This document shows positions 25,090-36,526 of a stretch of DNA of 64,000 bases, piece after piece (positions within the stretch are counted from its first letter, which is position 1; every line of letters begins with the position of its first letter). The notes beneath the pieces were generated by a model. That model was not told the origin of the DNA and made no database searches. It worked only from the letters and a program-made list of their open reading frames with translations. The DNA is taken from assembly GCA_033439255.1 (NCBI GenBank), contig CM065886.1, positions 1,116,001 to 1,180,000 on the forward strand. The letters run 5' to 3'. Source of the DNA: Hericium rajendrae. Lineage: Eukaryota; Basidiomycota; Agaricomycetes; Russulales; Hericiaceae. Made by a program: the position numbers and the translations under genes.

Positions 25090-27263
25090 ATGCCTTCGCC
25101 TGACCCATCATCCTTTCCTCTCGACAGACCTACGCCCATCCCGGATGGACAATTTCGCGAAATTTACGGTGCGTACGATGACAGATGAAGGCAATACTTA
25201 GATTCATGTCAACTTTGTTGGTTATCAGGTGGTTCAACCATATGCTGCATGCTCATGCTCGTCCTCTACGGAGTATCGATCTTGCAGGCAGGTCATCTTC
25301 CTTCCATGGATACATTGTCACGCTGAATCCACGTCAAAGACATACCTTTATTACATGAACTATCCGGACGATCGGAGGGCGATGAAAGTCCTGGTGCGTA
25401 CTGAAAGCGCTGAAGCGATATGTCAGTTCTAACACCTCATTAGGTCGCATTGTTATTGTGCGTATCTCCGCTGATGTCTTTTTGTCTGGCCTGACCTCGC
25501 GCAAAACAGCTGCGTGGCGACGCTACATGCAATATTCTGTATGCGCCTCACCCGTTCCGATCACAATCTATGACATTGACCTCAGAACGGACAGTATGTC
25601 ACGCACAGTATCACTACGTTGTGCGCCTTGTTTCTCGGCTCGATGTTGGGAAAGACAACCTTATCATGCATTTATACATCTTCAGGTACTCACCTATCAC
25701 GATCCCTTGTTGTTGATTGGCGGCGAATGGTGCGTGAATTTCTTGTTGTTTTGCCATACGAGCAGTCATTGAACGCCCGTTATCCTGTCCAGGCGCTTTA
25801 TGCACGTGCCTGATTTATCTCCCATCCTTCATACTACTGACGTCTCTGTGCATAGATGGTCACCGGAACTGGGGTGAATCCAGCATTAACAAAGTTAGAA
25901 TATCACTGATGTTTATTGGCAGGTTATTATCTCTACTCTTGTCCAGCTGTAAGTATTGCCGTTCCATCGTCCTTCATCACTGTATCTGGAACTCTCGTGA
26001 CGGCTAAATCCCAACGTCCCTCAGGTTCTACACGCGGATGATCTACTACCGTCAGTGTACCGATTTTCTATGGGCGCTCCAAATTTGACGCGGGCCTGCA
26101 GTGACGAAAAATAAGTTACGCTGGACCCTGACGATTGTTCTTGTATGCCATCGGAAAATCCTCATACAAATTCAAACTGATTCATCGACGATATAGGTAC
26201 TCTTGATTCTAATGCAATTCGGTAAGACCATGGCCGTCAATCATGTTCGTAATCTGATATGAGAACTCGTCAATATTAGCTTTCGGAATCCGTACGTGAA
26301 TTGCCCGACTGCTTTGTCTGCGCATTAGCTGAATCATTCATTGTAGGCACTGTCGTCGGAGAGTGAGTACCTGGCATTAAATCCATCCGATTTGCTCAGC
26401 CTGATTCTCGAAATGACAGATACCGAGAATGGGATATTGCGAAGCTCGCCAACATTTCTGTAGGTACTCTTGTCGTGACCTCGGGGGTCATCTCACTTAT
26501 TTACCAGCTCAACTCAATGGTTCCGATGTGGGCTGCAAGAGTCGCGTCGGACTCGGTCACTGCGGTGTCACTTTGTATCCTATTGCACGGCGCGCGGCCA
26601 AATTTCTCTGGGTGGGTTCAGATTCCGCAGCGTTTCGCATCTGACACTCATACTGCGCCTCTGACTCCTTCACACAGATCGGGAAAACTGGTGCATACCC
26701 TCATTATCTTCGCCATTAACAGATTTCTTCTGACGACGTGCGTGCTTCGAATTCTGTAACGTCGCTCCTGCATACTAATCTTGACACTGACACCCCAGGG
26801 TCACCGTCATTGTGCAAGTCATAGCGGTGCGCTGCCTCGCATTGCAAGGAAGGCCAGCCTTACTGAGACGTGACATCTAGCTCATCTGTTCGCCCGGTAG
26901 TATTTGGGCTATGATTATAGACTTCGTCAGCGTCCACCGTTGAGTCCCTCTGTAATTGGAGACTTGGCGATATGCTGATTTTCCTTGCCAGTGTACGTCA
27001 ACAGCTGTCTGGCTACGCTCAATTCGCGACACCACCTGCGTGATATGAGTAAGAAGGGTACGCAGGACACCTCCGGACCGTCGGACACAGGCATGATCCG
27101 GTTCGATAACGGCACGAGGGCTAGCAGGGCTGCGGTCACTGTCGAGCTGAATGCTACGAGATCATCAGATACAGCGGGGGTTGAGATAAATGGGTACATC
27201 ATTGATAACAAGCCTGTCGATCACAATGTGGTATGGTGCCCACTGCTATCAGGAATTCACTAG
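25090..27263 (+). CDS. DUF6534-type multi-pass membrane protein, copy 4
   Basis: The best-preserved DUF6534 copy. It starts MPSPDPSSFPLDRPTPIPDG at 25090, then spliced exons give STICCMLMLVLYGVSILQ, TYLYYMNYPDDRRAMKVLV (25,340-25,392), CHAQYHYVV near 25,600, TYHDPLLLIGGEW near 25,690-25,730, VIISTLVQL plus FYTRMIYY (25,925-26,055) and LTKNKLRWTLTIVLVLLILMQF. The helix ISLIYQLNSMVPMWAARVAS and VTAVSLCILLHGARPNFS (to 26,610) follow, then SGKLVHTLIIFAINRFLLTT, YVNSCLATLNSRHHLRD and a soluble tail ending at TAG 27261-27263. The block between 25,440 and 25,560 was not resolved. Multi-pass plasma or inner membrane protein of unknown role. It lies about 19 kb from the array at 0.3-5.9 kb, same strand. 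Confidence 0.7.
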
Positions 27264-27799
27264 CTCACTGAAGAAGTGTCTGCTTTAGCCGTCAGCCGTG
27301 TAACCCATATCAGAGAGCCAAACAAGATATACTTTCGGCTTAGCTTGCCGTATGCCGTCTGGCACGCGTTCCGTACTAATTATTGGCTCTGAAGGCACGA
27401 GAAAACATTCATAAGGAATACACTAGCTGTAACGAAAGCATCAATGTAAAACTGTTCAGGTTATAAATTACGTTGCGATAACGCTGGTGGGGTTACGCTG
27501 CGCAGCTTGCAGACCGCGCGTTTTCTCAGAAAATCCAGAAAATGACGGGACTGTGAACGTACTGAAGCTGTAAAATTTCTGCCCAAGACCATATGGGGGT
27601 CATGGGATTGCAAATGACGGTAAGTAAGACTGTGTTCCTAGAATATTCATGTCGATGGCCCAGGAAACGATTCACCTCCCCGACCGTCTCTGCATGAGTC
27701 TGAACTTACAGGTGGTTAGCCTAGTCCATCAGTTCCATTTCACTTAGACGGGCTGTTCTGCGGTTATCGCAAGAATGTGGAGATGTACCCTGCGTTCTA
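27264..27799. other. intergenic stretch
   Basis: No gene was seen between the DUF6534 copy and the hydrolase remnant. There are scattered short frames only. Confidence 0.35.
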
Positions 27800-28010
27800 G
27801 ACATGGTTGCGGACGAGCGGCGTGCCGGTGCTGGCAATGTGGGGGAGGAACGATGTGATCTTAGTGCCGGAGGGCCCGGAGGCGTATGGGTGCGATGCGA
27901 GGGTGGTGGGAGGTGCGGTTTGTGGATAGTGGGTATCATGCGCTGGAAATGCATAATGAAGGATACGCGGAGGTGATTGCTGCACTTTCGCAGAAGCATG
28001 CTATTGAGAA
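27800..28010 (+). pseudogene. C-terminal fragment of an epoxide-hydrolase-like alpha/beta hydrolase
   Basis: One plus-strand frame reads PVLAMWGRNDVILVPEGPEA, the usual strand and acid-loop segment of epoxide-hydrolase-like alpha/beta hydrolases. After a frame change it reads FVDSGYHALEMHNEGYAEVI, which carries the catalytic-His segment (GYHALE). No N-terminal half precedes it. A matching N-terminal type piece lies at about 31,150-31,450, so the two may come from one scrambled gene. Frame breaks and the isolated position indicate a relic. Confidence 0.65.
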
Positions 28011-28196
28011 ACAGGTCGGGGATCTCAGTTATGTCTACTTCGGAAGATTGCAGTGCTCAGCCATGTTCTCTCAGATCACTACCTATACAGCATGTTTCCA
28101 GATGATACATGGACGTGAATGCATGACGTCTACAATATGATAGAGACAGTTTTTTGGAGACTATTGTGTCACTAGAGGTTCGTGTCGTTCAGTTCT

Positions 28197-29443
28197 TCAT
28201 ATCATTCCTCTGCAGACAACATCATCGCCGAATACATAAGTAGATCCGTTCATAACACTCACCTTCCACACCCTCCTCGCAAACCCAACGAGCAGCCTCG
28301 CCGTCTCCTCTGGCACCTTCCAAAACGGCGCATGTCCACAATTCTGCAAACAGCACACCTCCACGTCCACCGCATGCTTCCGCACCTCCTTCTCCACCGC
28401 CTGCCCATCGACCAGCACATCATGTGTGCCATACAGCACGAACATCGGCAGGCCCGCCTCGGCCGCCGCCCACAGCCGCGCCGTGTCCTGGCTGCGCGCC
28501 AGCCAGCACATGCGCGTCGCGCGGCTCTGGAGCGCGCCCATGCCCGCGTACATACTGCGCAGCTGCAACGCGGCGCGCTTCTCACCCGGCGTCGCGAAGC
28601 ACGCGTCGACGACGCCGAGCATCCCGGAATTTTGGGTCGCAATGTCACCGCATTGCGTGATAAGACCCAGTAGATGCGGGGTCCCGCCGCCGGCGAACAG
28701 CTGCGGAACGCTGAGGAGCGCACAGATGTAGAAGACGCCGGAGAGCGGTGGCTGGTCGAGGTTGTGACAGATGTCGGCGCAGATGACGCCTGTTTGGGCA
28801 TGCGTCAGGAACTATTCACATTCGATAGTCTGGATATGATGAAATCGTACCTCCTATGCTCCTTTTATAATATCGGCGAGTTAACACTTCGACTGCTGCA
28901 TGGCTATGCTGCAGATCAAGCTCACCATCCTGCAAGAATTGGATCTTTCAGATCAAAGGCGCGCACGACGGCCATAAAATCGTCGGCGTGTAGCTGCGAT
29001 ACATGACCCTCTGGCGCTTGTGGCTGCCCACTCCGCCCATGACCGCGCATGTCGTATCGCACCTGAAGTTATACGCCCATGTTGTTACTGGACAATGGGC
29101 GAACAACGATTATACGCACGATGTACAGCGCGTCCAGAATGTTGGGCAGGCAGCAGAAGTCGTCGAAGACGGCCGCGCTCAGCGTCATCCCATGGAGGAG
29201 GACGACATGGGGATTGCGCGGGTCGCCTGTTGCCTCTGCGTAGATGTCGCATCCGTCGGAGGACTGGAGCAGTTTGACAACGGCTTCGCCCATCAGGTCG
29301 GTCTCGGCGGGCAAGGGTATGGGTACCTCACTGGGTGTCGACGACTCGCTCGATATAAGCGCGTCCTGCCTGTCTGAGGTAGGGTTGATGAGCCTGCGGC
29401 GTGAGGAACACCTTCTCTCCGTGATATGCCGACGAGTCAGCAA
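28197..29443 (-). CDS. Alpha/beta hydrolase-fold protein
   Basis: Apparently intact alpha/beta hydrolase of the AB-hydrolase-1 type. In order it has GEAVVKLLQSSDGCDIYAEA, the oxyanion segment VVLLHGMTLSAAVFDD, then RYDMRGHGRSGQPQAPEGH after the first intron. The nucleophile elbow GWSIGG is assembled over an 11-nt micro-exon at 28851-28861. A lid region is followed by LPMFVLYGTHDVLVDG with the acid and CGHAPFW with the catalytic His. The stop lies at 28197 if the last frame is read through after RRVWK; a further intron there is possible. The start may be the ATG at 29443 or the more conservative one at 29293 (MGEAVVKLL). The substrate is unknown; esterase, lactonase or peroxidase-like activities are all known in this fold. 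Confidence 0.78.
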
Positions 29444-29934
29444 AGGTCAGCAGGTCCAAGCAGATCCCCACGCTCCACGGAGAAGTGATGCAGGACCCTG
29501 ATCTTTCACTGACCTTCTTCTCGGATTTAGCACGAGGCTAATCGGGGTGACGTTGGCAACCTATTCTGCTGAACCAAGTGCTGCATTGGACTGGCGCATT
29601 AATGCCCCGGAGGAGAAAGGCGTGCGGGCCTTTGGCAGACCAGCGACTGAATTGCGATCGTTCGTATGCAATAGGGCGCCGCAGACTGAATTGTTTATCT
29701 CTGTGAATTCGTGTTAGAAGGAAGAAGGAAGGAAGACATAGACATATCTCGCGAAGAAGAAACAATGAACATTCACGCTGACTTGATCACCGGACAGCAC
29801 ACGAAAAATTCCAAAATTAAACATAGAATTCTTATCGTTCACTTCGACCTTGAACTCGAACGGCAAGAACGAAGATGCGGATTGAGTTCATCGGGTCTAT
29901 TCTGTTCTGTACATCAAGCAGTAGTGGTGGCATA
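29444..29934. other. spacer between the hydrolase and the MSH2 relic
   Basis: No gene was recognised. This should carry the promoter of the minus-strand hydrolase and then the decayed upstream border of the MSH2 fragment. Confidence 0.35.
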
Positions 29935-31070
29935 TTCGAAGGAGGCGCCGAGTCTGGCCAAGTCGGCGCACTGTCGGCGCGTCCCCTCGCGTTTCTCATG
30001 CAGCAACGCGCGTCTTTCCAACACAATCCCAACATCTCCCAGGCGGGCTCGCCTGTGCGCTGCGCCGAAGCATAAATCCCCATCTTCGATTCCATCCCGT
30101 GTCGTGTCGGTGCAGGTGACAGCCAGCTCAAAGGCATTCATGACGGAGACGCTGGAGACGGCGACCATTCTGAAGATACGCTGAATGTGTATGACTCATG
30201 GCGAGAAGACGGGCTGAGTAAACCATCAGTCTGCTTCGAAGGACTCGCTCAGCACCATCGACAAGCTTGGAAGAGGTGTGTCTTCTCACATTTATGACGG
30301 GCTATCCAGGAACGTCGACCTCACTTGGGCCATTTGTGAGTGATTTGCTCGCGATGACTTGTTCCACAGAGAAGCTTATCCTCGTCGCAGACATATCGCT
30401 TCTCCCATCCACGCGTCCTGTCTGTTTATCGCATATGAAGAACCTCCGTATCGTCGCGCGCGTTTTCAACGCCGAGAGGCATCGCAGGGCGCGACATCAC
30501 TCTATTGTACAAGGTCGAGTCCGGTGAGTAGCTAAATTATAGTAGACTCGGAAAGTAGGGGCGCTCACCATGCTGCTTGGCTGTTTGCGAACAGAGCGTC
30601 GGTATCCATGTCGCCGAACTAGTGAACGTCTCAGAATCTATACTGAAGGTAAGCTGCGCAGAATTCTTTTCTGTTTAATCATAGTCCGATCACCTTCTCT
30701 TAGCTGGCGAGATGTTAGGCTGATGAACTTGGGGATTTCAACATGAGTTAGTCAATTCACTCACTATGCTGATCACGCCTTTATGCCGAGCACGAAACTC
30801 AAGGGCCTGAGCTTCTACCCGAAATCACAGATAAAGGCGTCCGGCTTATCGAAGAGTTTTAGTTTTTCAGGGCATCGACTGCCCAAACGCCAGTGAGCCA
30901 AGCTGTGAACAACGATGGAGATGTCCTCGTGTCCTATGACACACCTTCTCAGACGAGCGGCGGCCTCTCAGCAGAGGCACAGCTTGCGCAGCTCAAAACT
31001 TGCTTTGCTGAGTTCCAGCCGCATCTGGAGAAGAGTAACTGTGCCTCAGATCTGCATCATGACTATCTAG
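29935..31070 (+). pseudogene. Decayed 3' fragment of MSH2
   Basis: Segments match the C-terminal part of the intact MSH2 at 47,389-51,466 in order. These are [24 protein letters not shown] (30,060-30,140), DSLSTIDKLGRG (30,240-30,276, Walker B region, altered from IIIDELGRG), TWAI near 30,330, GIHVAELVNVSESILK (30,600-30,650), ELLPEITDKGVRLIEEF near 30,808-30,860 and [20 protein letters not shown] (30,960-31,018). The interval between the first two blocks resembles intron sequence of the intact gene, so this is a DNA-level copy and not a retrocopy. It has in-frame stops and shifts and lacks the mismatch-binding domains. Confidence 0.85.
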
Positions 31071-31129
31071 GATGTAAAAAATGAGGTGGTCTCTCATGAG
31101 AGCTTCTCATACAAGAAGAAAGTCCGTAG

Positions 31130-31730
31130 CAGTCTCGCAACCGAGTTGCATAACGTCTTCTGCTGTTATTCACAATACCATTGAAGCCGATGGCCTGAAT
31201 GTCTTTTATCGCATTGCCGGATCCGTATTTGTGCCCATCGACCTCCTGCCTGGCTTTCCGTCTTCGTCGTTCCAGTTCCGTGGTCTGATCCCGCTGCTCA
31301 CGATCGAGTATCGCGTCATCCCTCCGATTATTTCAGGTTCGGGTTTACCAAGGGCACGAGTACAATTTTGCGAATAATGCGTACCCTTCGCGTACTTCGT
31401 TGACGCCATCGGACTCGATCAGTTTGCTATCTACACCTTTGACTATAGCGTAAGTCCACCACCTCTTACCTGTTTGCATCTTTAACCCTTGTTGGCTATA
31501 AGCAGTTCTGTTTTCGGCTTGCACTGCTCCAGCCAACATTGCAGGTATCAAATTCTCGCGACCATCGTCGGTATCGCTCGCTGGATGCGAAAGCAGGCGG
31601 GCTCACCACATGTACCCTGAGAACTTGTACAGCAGCAGATCTTGCTCGAATGGATGCTGCCCTGTCCACACTGACTTGTCATGTTCCTCCCGACGCGGTA
31701 AAGATGCTGAGCGCCATAATGTTTTGATCA
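31130..31730 (+). pseudogene. N-terminal fragment of an epoxide-hydrolase-like alpha/beta hydrolase
   Basis: The plus strand reads NTIEADGLNVFYRIAGS, then LLPGFPSSSFQFRGLIPLL, which is the HG-type oxyanion region of epoxide-hydrolase-like enzymes. YRVIPP follows, then broken pieces equivalent to GHEYNFAN and FVDAIGLDQFAIY (31,395-31,435). The nucleophile part is not recognisable. The frame changes repeatedly. Together with the C-terminal piece at 27,800-28,010 it may be the other end of a once single gene, now in the wrong order. Confidence 0.65.
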
Positions 31731-32200
31731 GGACTCCGCCTCATCACTGCCTCACTGTCTCTGTTCCGGACGACAACAATATCCTCTTCAGGATGGTGCG
31801 AGAATGCACTGATCATGATGCCAGTGCTGTCGACTGTCTGCCCGGGCTGCATCCAACATGGCCTTGGCTGTGGTCTGTGCCTCCGACCCCTCTCGCAGAA
31901 ATGATACAGTGCGACATTCATCGCCTGCTCTGCATGATCTCCGACTGTGGCAGTACTTCCCACTATGAGCAGGCACATTAATGAGATGGTGCAGCATTTC
32001 ATAACTTAGTAGTGAAGACTATATACATAAGAAATTGTATATGTACATTTGAATGTATAGGAATGACAGAATATATGATACAATGGTGCAACTCGAAGAC
32101 AAACAAATCTGTCACAATAGGTATATGCTTTACAAATAATATAGTTAGCAGAAATGATGATGATATATATTGCAAACAATACCTGATAAGTATTGTGCCT
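31731..32200. other. 3' flank of NLR-like gene 1
   Basis: The AT-rich part (about 31,990-32,200) is similar, inverted, to the sequence after the stop of NLR-like gene 2 (around 57,000-57,060, sharing TCATTCCTAT and a run rich in ATAT). This shows the duplication included the 3' flank. Confidence 0.5.
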
Positions 32201-35200
32201 CTAGGATTGTGAGCTTTGAAGCCTCAGCTTGGCTTCAATTTCCTGTAATAATTTCTCATCTCTGACTTCACCTGTGGAATCAAAGACTTGTTTATGCAAT
32301 TGTTGAGCCCTGCTTAAGGAATCATGGGCTTCATGAAGCTGGTTCAGTTTGATTTCCAATTTTCCCAGACATTGTAAGCTATCTGCTTGGCCTGAGACAT
32401 CTTGAGCTTTGATGTGCAGCTTTAGTGCCTCTGCAAGATGCTGTCTTGCAATATCATACTTATTCAGTTTTATGTCCAATTCTCCCAAACTTTTAAGATC
32501 ATATGCCTGGCCTACAGCATCCTGAGCTTGGGTGTGCAGCTTTAATGCCTGCTCAAAATGCTCTCTTGCAGTATCAAACTTATTTAGTCTTATCTCCAAC
32601 TGTCCCAAGTTATTAAGATCATAACCCTGGCCTAAAATATCCTGAGCTTGAATGTGCAGGTTCAGTGCTTTCTCAAGATGTTCTCTTGTTATGTCATGAT
32701 CATCTAATCTCAGATCTAATTCTCCTAAAAGTTGCAGATCATTAGCTTGGCCTAAGATACTTTGAGCTTGAATATGTAGCTTCAATGCCTCCTCAAGATG
32801 CTTTCTTGCTGCATTCAGTTCATTAAGTCTTATATTCAATTGTCCCAAATCTTTAAGATCATATGCTTGGCCTAAAACATCCTGAGCTTGGATGTGCAAC
32901 CTCAGTGCTTCCTCAAGATACTTTTCTGCTATATTAAGCTCATCCAATCTCATATTCAATTCTCCCAAAAGTTGGAGATCATTAGCTTGACCTAAGATAT
33001 CCTGAGCTTGATTGTGCAGTTTAAGTGCCTTTTCAAGATGCTGTCTTGCTGCATTCAGTTCATTAAGTCTCATATTTAATTCACCCAAAAGTTGCAGATC
33101 ATTGGCCTGACCTAAAATATACTGAGCTTGGATGTGCAGCTTTAGTGCCTTTTCAAAATGCTTTCTTGCTATATCAAGCTCATCTAGCCTCATGTCCAAT
33201 TCTCCCAAATATCTGAGATCATCAGCTTGACCTAAAATATCCTGAGCTTGGATGTGCATCTTTAGTGCTTCTTCAAAATGCTGCCTTGCTGCATCAAATT
33301 CATTAAGTCTTAAGTACAATTGTCCTAAACTTTGCAGATCATTTGCCTGACCAGAGATATCCTGAAGTTGGATGTGCAATGATAGTGCCTTGTCAAGATG
33401 CTCTTTTGCTATATCAAGCTCATCCAGTTTATTTTGATAAACTCCCATTGTATAATGTATATCTCCTTGAAGCTGAATATCATTGATCTGAACTGCCAAG
33501 GCTATTGCTTTGAATAGCTGATCCTGAATACCACCAATATTATCAAACCTTATACACAATTTAGCATAAAGATGAAAATAATGGCTTTGAGTAAAGAAAG
33601 TGATCATCTCAATGTAAGATTCACAGCTAGACAATATAACCATCTCATTTATCCCTTCAGACATTGATGTCTGAATAAACATTAAGATCATATTTATTAT
33701 TTGATTTTTATTGTTACTAAATAGAAGATAATGCTGTAATAGTGATCTCAAATTATTGCCATCAATCCTTATATTTCTATTGTTTCTCATTTCATCACAG
33801 TCTTCAAGCCACTGAGTAGTATAAGTTATTAACTTGTTATAACTATGTGGATTAATTTCTTGGAAAGGATGATGCTTTTTTATATAAAGTAAGATTGGTG
33901 ATAGTAGTTTCATTCTTTTATGCTCAATATCTTTTGAGATCAATGCACAATTTTGTAATTGTTGTAAAGGATCAGAAATAAAATTTTTAAAATCAAGAAC
34001 TTCTTGAATATTCTCCTCTTGAGATTCATCTATGCCATCTGGAAGCATAGACAAGACACTCATAATTTGCAGACATTGAGAATCATTCAATCTGGGACTC
34101 TTCAAAGAGAGTTCAATAGAACATTCTACACTAGACAACCTGTTATTCTGTACTTGCTTTCGAGTTAGAAGTTCCAATTGCTCAGTAGACCACTGCTTCC
34201 AGACTCTCTTAGATGTACTGGTTCTAGTATAATGTGCAAGCAAAGTTACTGCCAATGGAACACAGTCTACAGCTTTCATCAGATTTTGAGCATATTCATC
34301 ATTATAATGAGAAATGTCATAAAAGACTTTCATAGCAGCATCTAGATCCAAAGGCTTGATTGGTGGTAACTGAGCTGTCCATGATATATTCCAAGGATAC
34401 TCTTCACCCCTCATTGTGATCAAAAGATGAATAGAATTGATTGCTGCCAGTTTAGACAGAAATTCTTCTACTTCATTGCTCTGAGATTCCCAGACTGTCT
34501 CAAGATTGTCTAAACATAAGATAGCTTTGCCTAAATTCATCACAGCATTGAGAACCCTAGCTTCATCCAGATTCTGCTTTGCATCTGCAGAAATGCCTAG
34601 CATTTGGCCAATAGAAATAATCAGAGCATCTCTAGATTCAATGGCATCACAGGCCAGAAAATAACATGCATCTTTATAGCTCTTTTGGATATCATCATGA
34701 TGCAAAACTGATAGAGCAATAGAGGTCTTTCCAATGCCCCCAGGACCCAAGAGAGCAAGTCTAGCAGCAGAGCCATGCAGAATAGCAGTCACAAGTTCAG
34801 CAATGATATCATCACGGCCACGCATGATTTGTGGTTTCGCAGGAAGAGTGTACTTGATTCTGTCGACAATGTTTAGTGTTACTACGATCTCGACAAAGAA
34901 AATGTTACACATACTTGATAGGCTGCGATGGAACCTTGAGATCACAATTATCAATGCTGGCACACGAAATGATAGCTCGAAGGCAAACCTTTATTAGTGA
35001 GGCCTCGTGCGGTATCCTTTGCAGCATACGGTTGTTCGAGAGATTGATTCTGGTCTGATGGACAGCTCAGAATTCATTGCTGACGATAGAATACCGGGCT
35101 TACATTGAAGAAGGCAAGTTCCATCTGAAGTTTCATTTTGCAGCTGTCAACAAGCGACTGCAACTCACGGCGTTGCAAGACGATCCGGATGTGGTCTCTC

Positions 35201-35778
35201 TTGCGCTTTGCACAACACTGAGAGATAGCTCGAACAATGTCTGCTAACAACCTAGTACACCTCATAACATTAGATGGCACACATGCGAGGAGGGAAGTAT
35301 CACGTACTGTTCGAGATTGCGAAGATGGCTTTGCACGTCGTCGGAAAGCACCAGGCTCGCAGCTTCCGATTGCGCTGATGGCCGTGCATATTCTTCGACA
35401 ATATTCCTAATCTGGTTGATATCGTTCATAACCTCTTTCCACTTATCTTTGCAAGCGGTCACCTCCTGCAAAGCCATCAACGCACGTTCCGCAGACTCGA
35501 AGAACACTCACATCCTTGATCTTCAAGATCTCCAACATGATATCGGCAACGAAGCCGATGTACGGAGCGTTTTGTATCATCCCTCCCGCGAGCTTGACAG
35601 AATTGAGGATCGTGTCGAAGTTGGATATGACGGCCGTTCCGACTGAGGTCGAGACCAACGGAGGGGATGGTTCGTCGGGTCCCTCGCGTGCACCAGGCTG
35701 GGGGGCGCTCGCAGAGGCCGACGGCGAAAGAGACGTGGTAACAGCAGTTGCGAGGACGTTGTCATTCATTTCTGACAT
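32201..35778 (-). CDS. NLR-like STAND protein 1: MLKL/HeLo-like helical domain, NB-ARC-type NTPase, TPRs
   Basis: Six exons, about 1,100 residues. The start is at MSEMNDNVLATAVTTSL (35778). The N-terminal part (FDTILNSVKLAGGMIQNAPY...EVTACKDKWKEVMNDINQIR...LRNLE...LLADIVRAISQ) is all-helical and resembles the four-helix MLKL/HeLo-like domains at the front of basidiomycete NLRs, a membrane-acting cell-death module in relatives. Small exons link to one long exon, 32201-34859. It carries Walker A GPGGIGKTS, Walker B AILCLDNLE, a sensor segment LLITMRGEE and the GLPL-like DCVPLAVTLLAH. Ten 40-residue TPR units follow (about 32,250-33,450) with consensus LGEL-RL-ELD-AR-HLEKAL. The stop is at 32201. 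The long exon is strikingly AT-rich compared with the first exons and neighbours. Probable role: ligand-gated oligomerisation triggering defence or incompatibility; inferred from architecture. Confidence 0.85.
32250..33460 (-). repeat. ten 40-residue TPR units of NLR-like protein 1
   Basis: A 120-base period is visible in DNA and protein; units 2-9 nearly all contain LHIQAQDILGQANDL-like sequence. Adjacent units are very similar to one another, more so than in NLR-like protein 2, suggesting recent unit exchange or amplification. Confidence 0.92.
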
Positions 35779-36526
35779 GTCCTCAACAAGTGTTGGGAAT
35801 GACGGGATGTTGGAGGAATATGGATCCGAGTTATACGATGAGCTAGCTGCCAGACGTGGTGAGACTCAGAGAAAGACGACGAATCTGATGGCAGCCTCGA
35901 GGCTGGATTATCGCCATGTTTGGTTGTCGGACGACCCTGGGCGAATCAAATTAGAGCGTCTGCCTAAGTTCTTACTCTGCAGAGCGCCTCTATGCGCGAC
36001 GCAGAGACTTCAGGACTGTCCTGCTCAAGTCCTGTTAAGTACATTGCTGTTACCCGTGCCAGATGACTGGTTCTCACCTTTCTTGCCCTTAAGCCCATCT
36101 GGAAGATCCGTATTGCTTTGCGACGCAGCCACAAATCCATAGAGTAAGTGGTACATACCCTATGCCATCACATGCGTAAGGGTGAGGGTCAGCACCCGCT
36201 ATGAGTGCAGGGTTTACGCACCTACGGAGATAAGCTCGTAAGTGATCGTCTCCGATTGCAAAAGCTATCCGTAGGCTACGGCGAGCACCGGCCTTCCGAT
36301 TTTGACATCAGTTTTTTTCACGAACAATCATGGCAATATAATTCGATTACTTTACAACATGACCTATGAACTTCTTGGCCACGAATGCCCACTAAACGCA
36401 GATACGATGGCCCTCGATGACCCTCGAAGCTAAATGAGTTTAATATTACATACCTCTCTAGGTTACCCTACAATAATATAACAAAGCCTCTGCAAAGAAT
36501 CCGCATCCCAAGATCCTCAAGCTACT
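35779..36526. promoter_or_regulatory. upstream region of NLR-like gene 1
   Basis: No gene is seen. On the minus strand, about 35,800-35,920 resembles the 110 bases ahead of NLR-like gene 2 (about 53,210-53,320), sharing ATGGCGA, CCTCGAGGCTG and a TCTTTCTCT tract. This likely marks a duplicated promoter or leader. Confidence 0.5.

Noticed and set aside
29935-31070. MSH2 fragment considered as a retrocopy or active gene
   Set aside because: Intron-like sequence is retained, and it has stops and shifts and lacks most domains.
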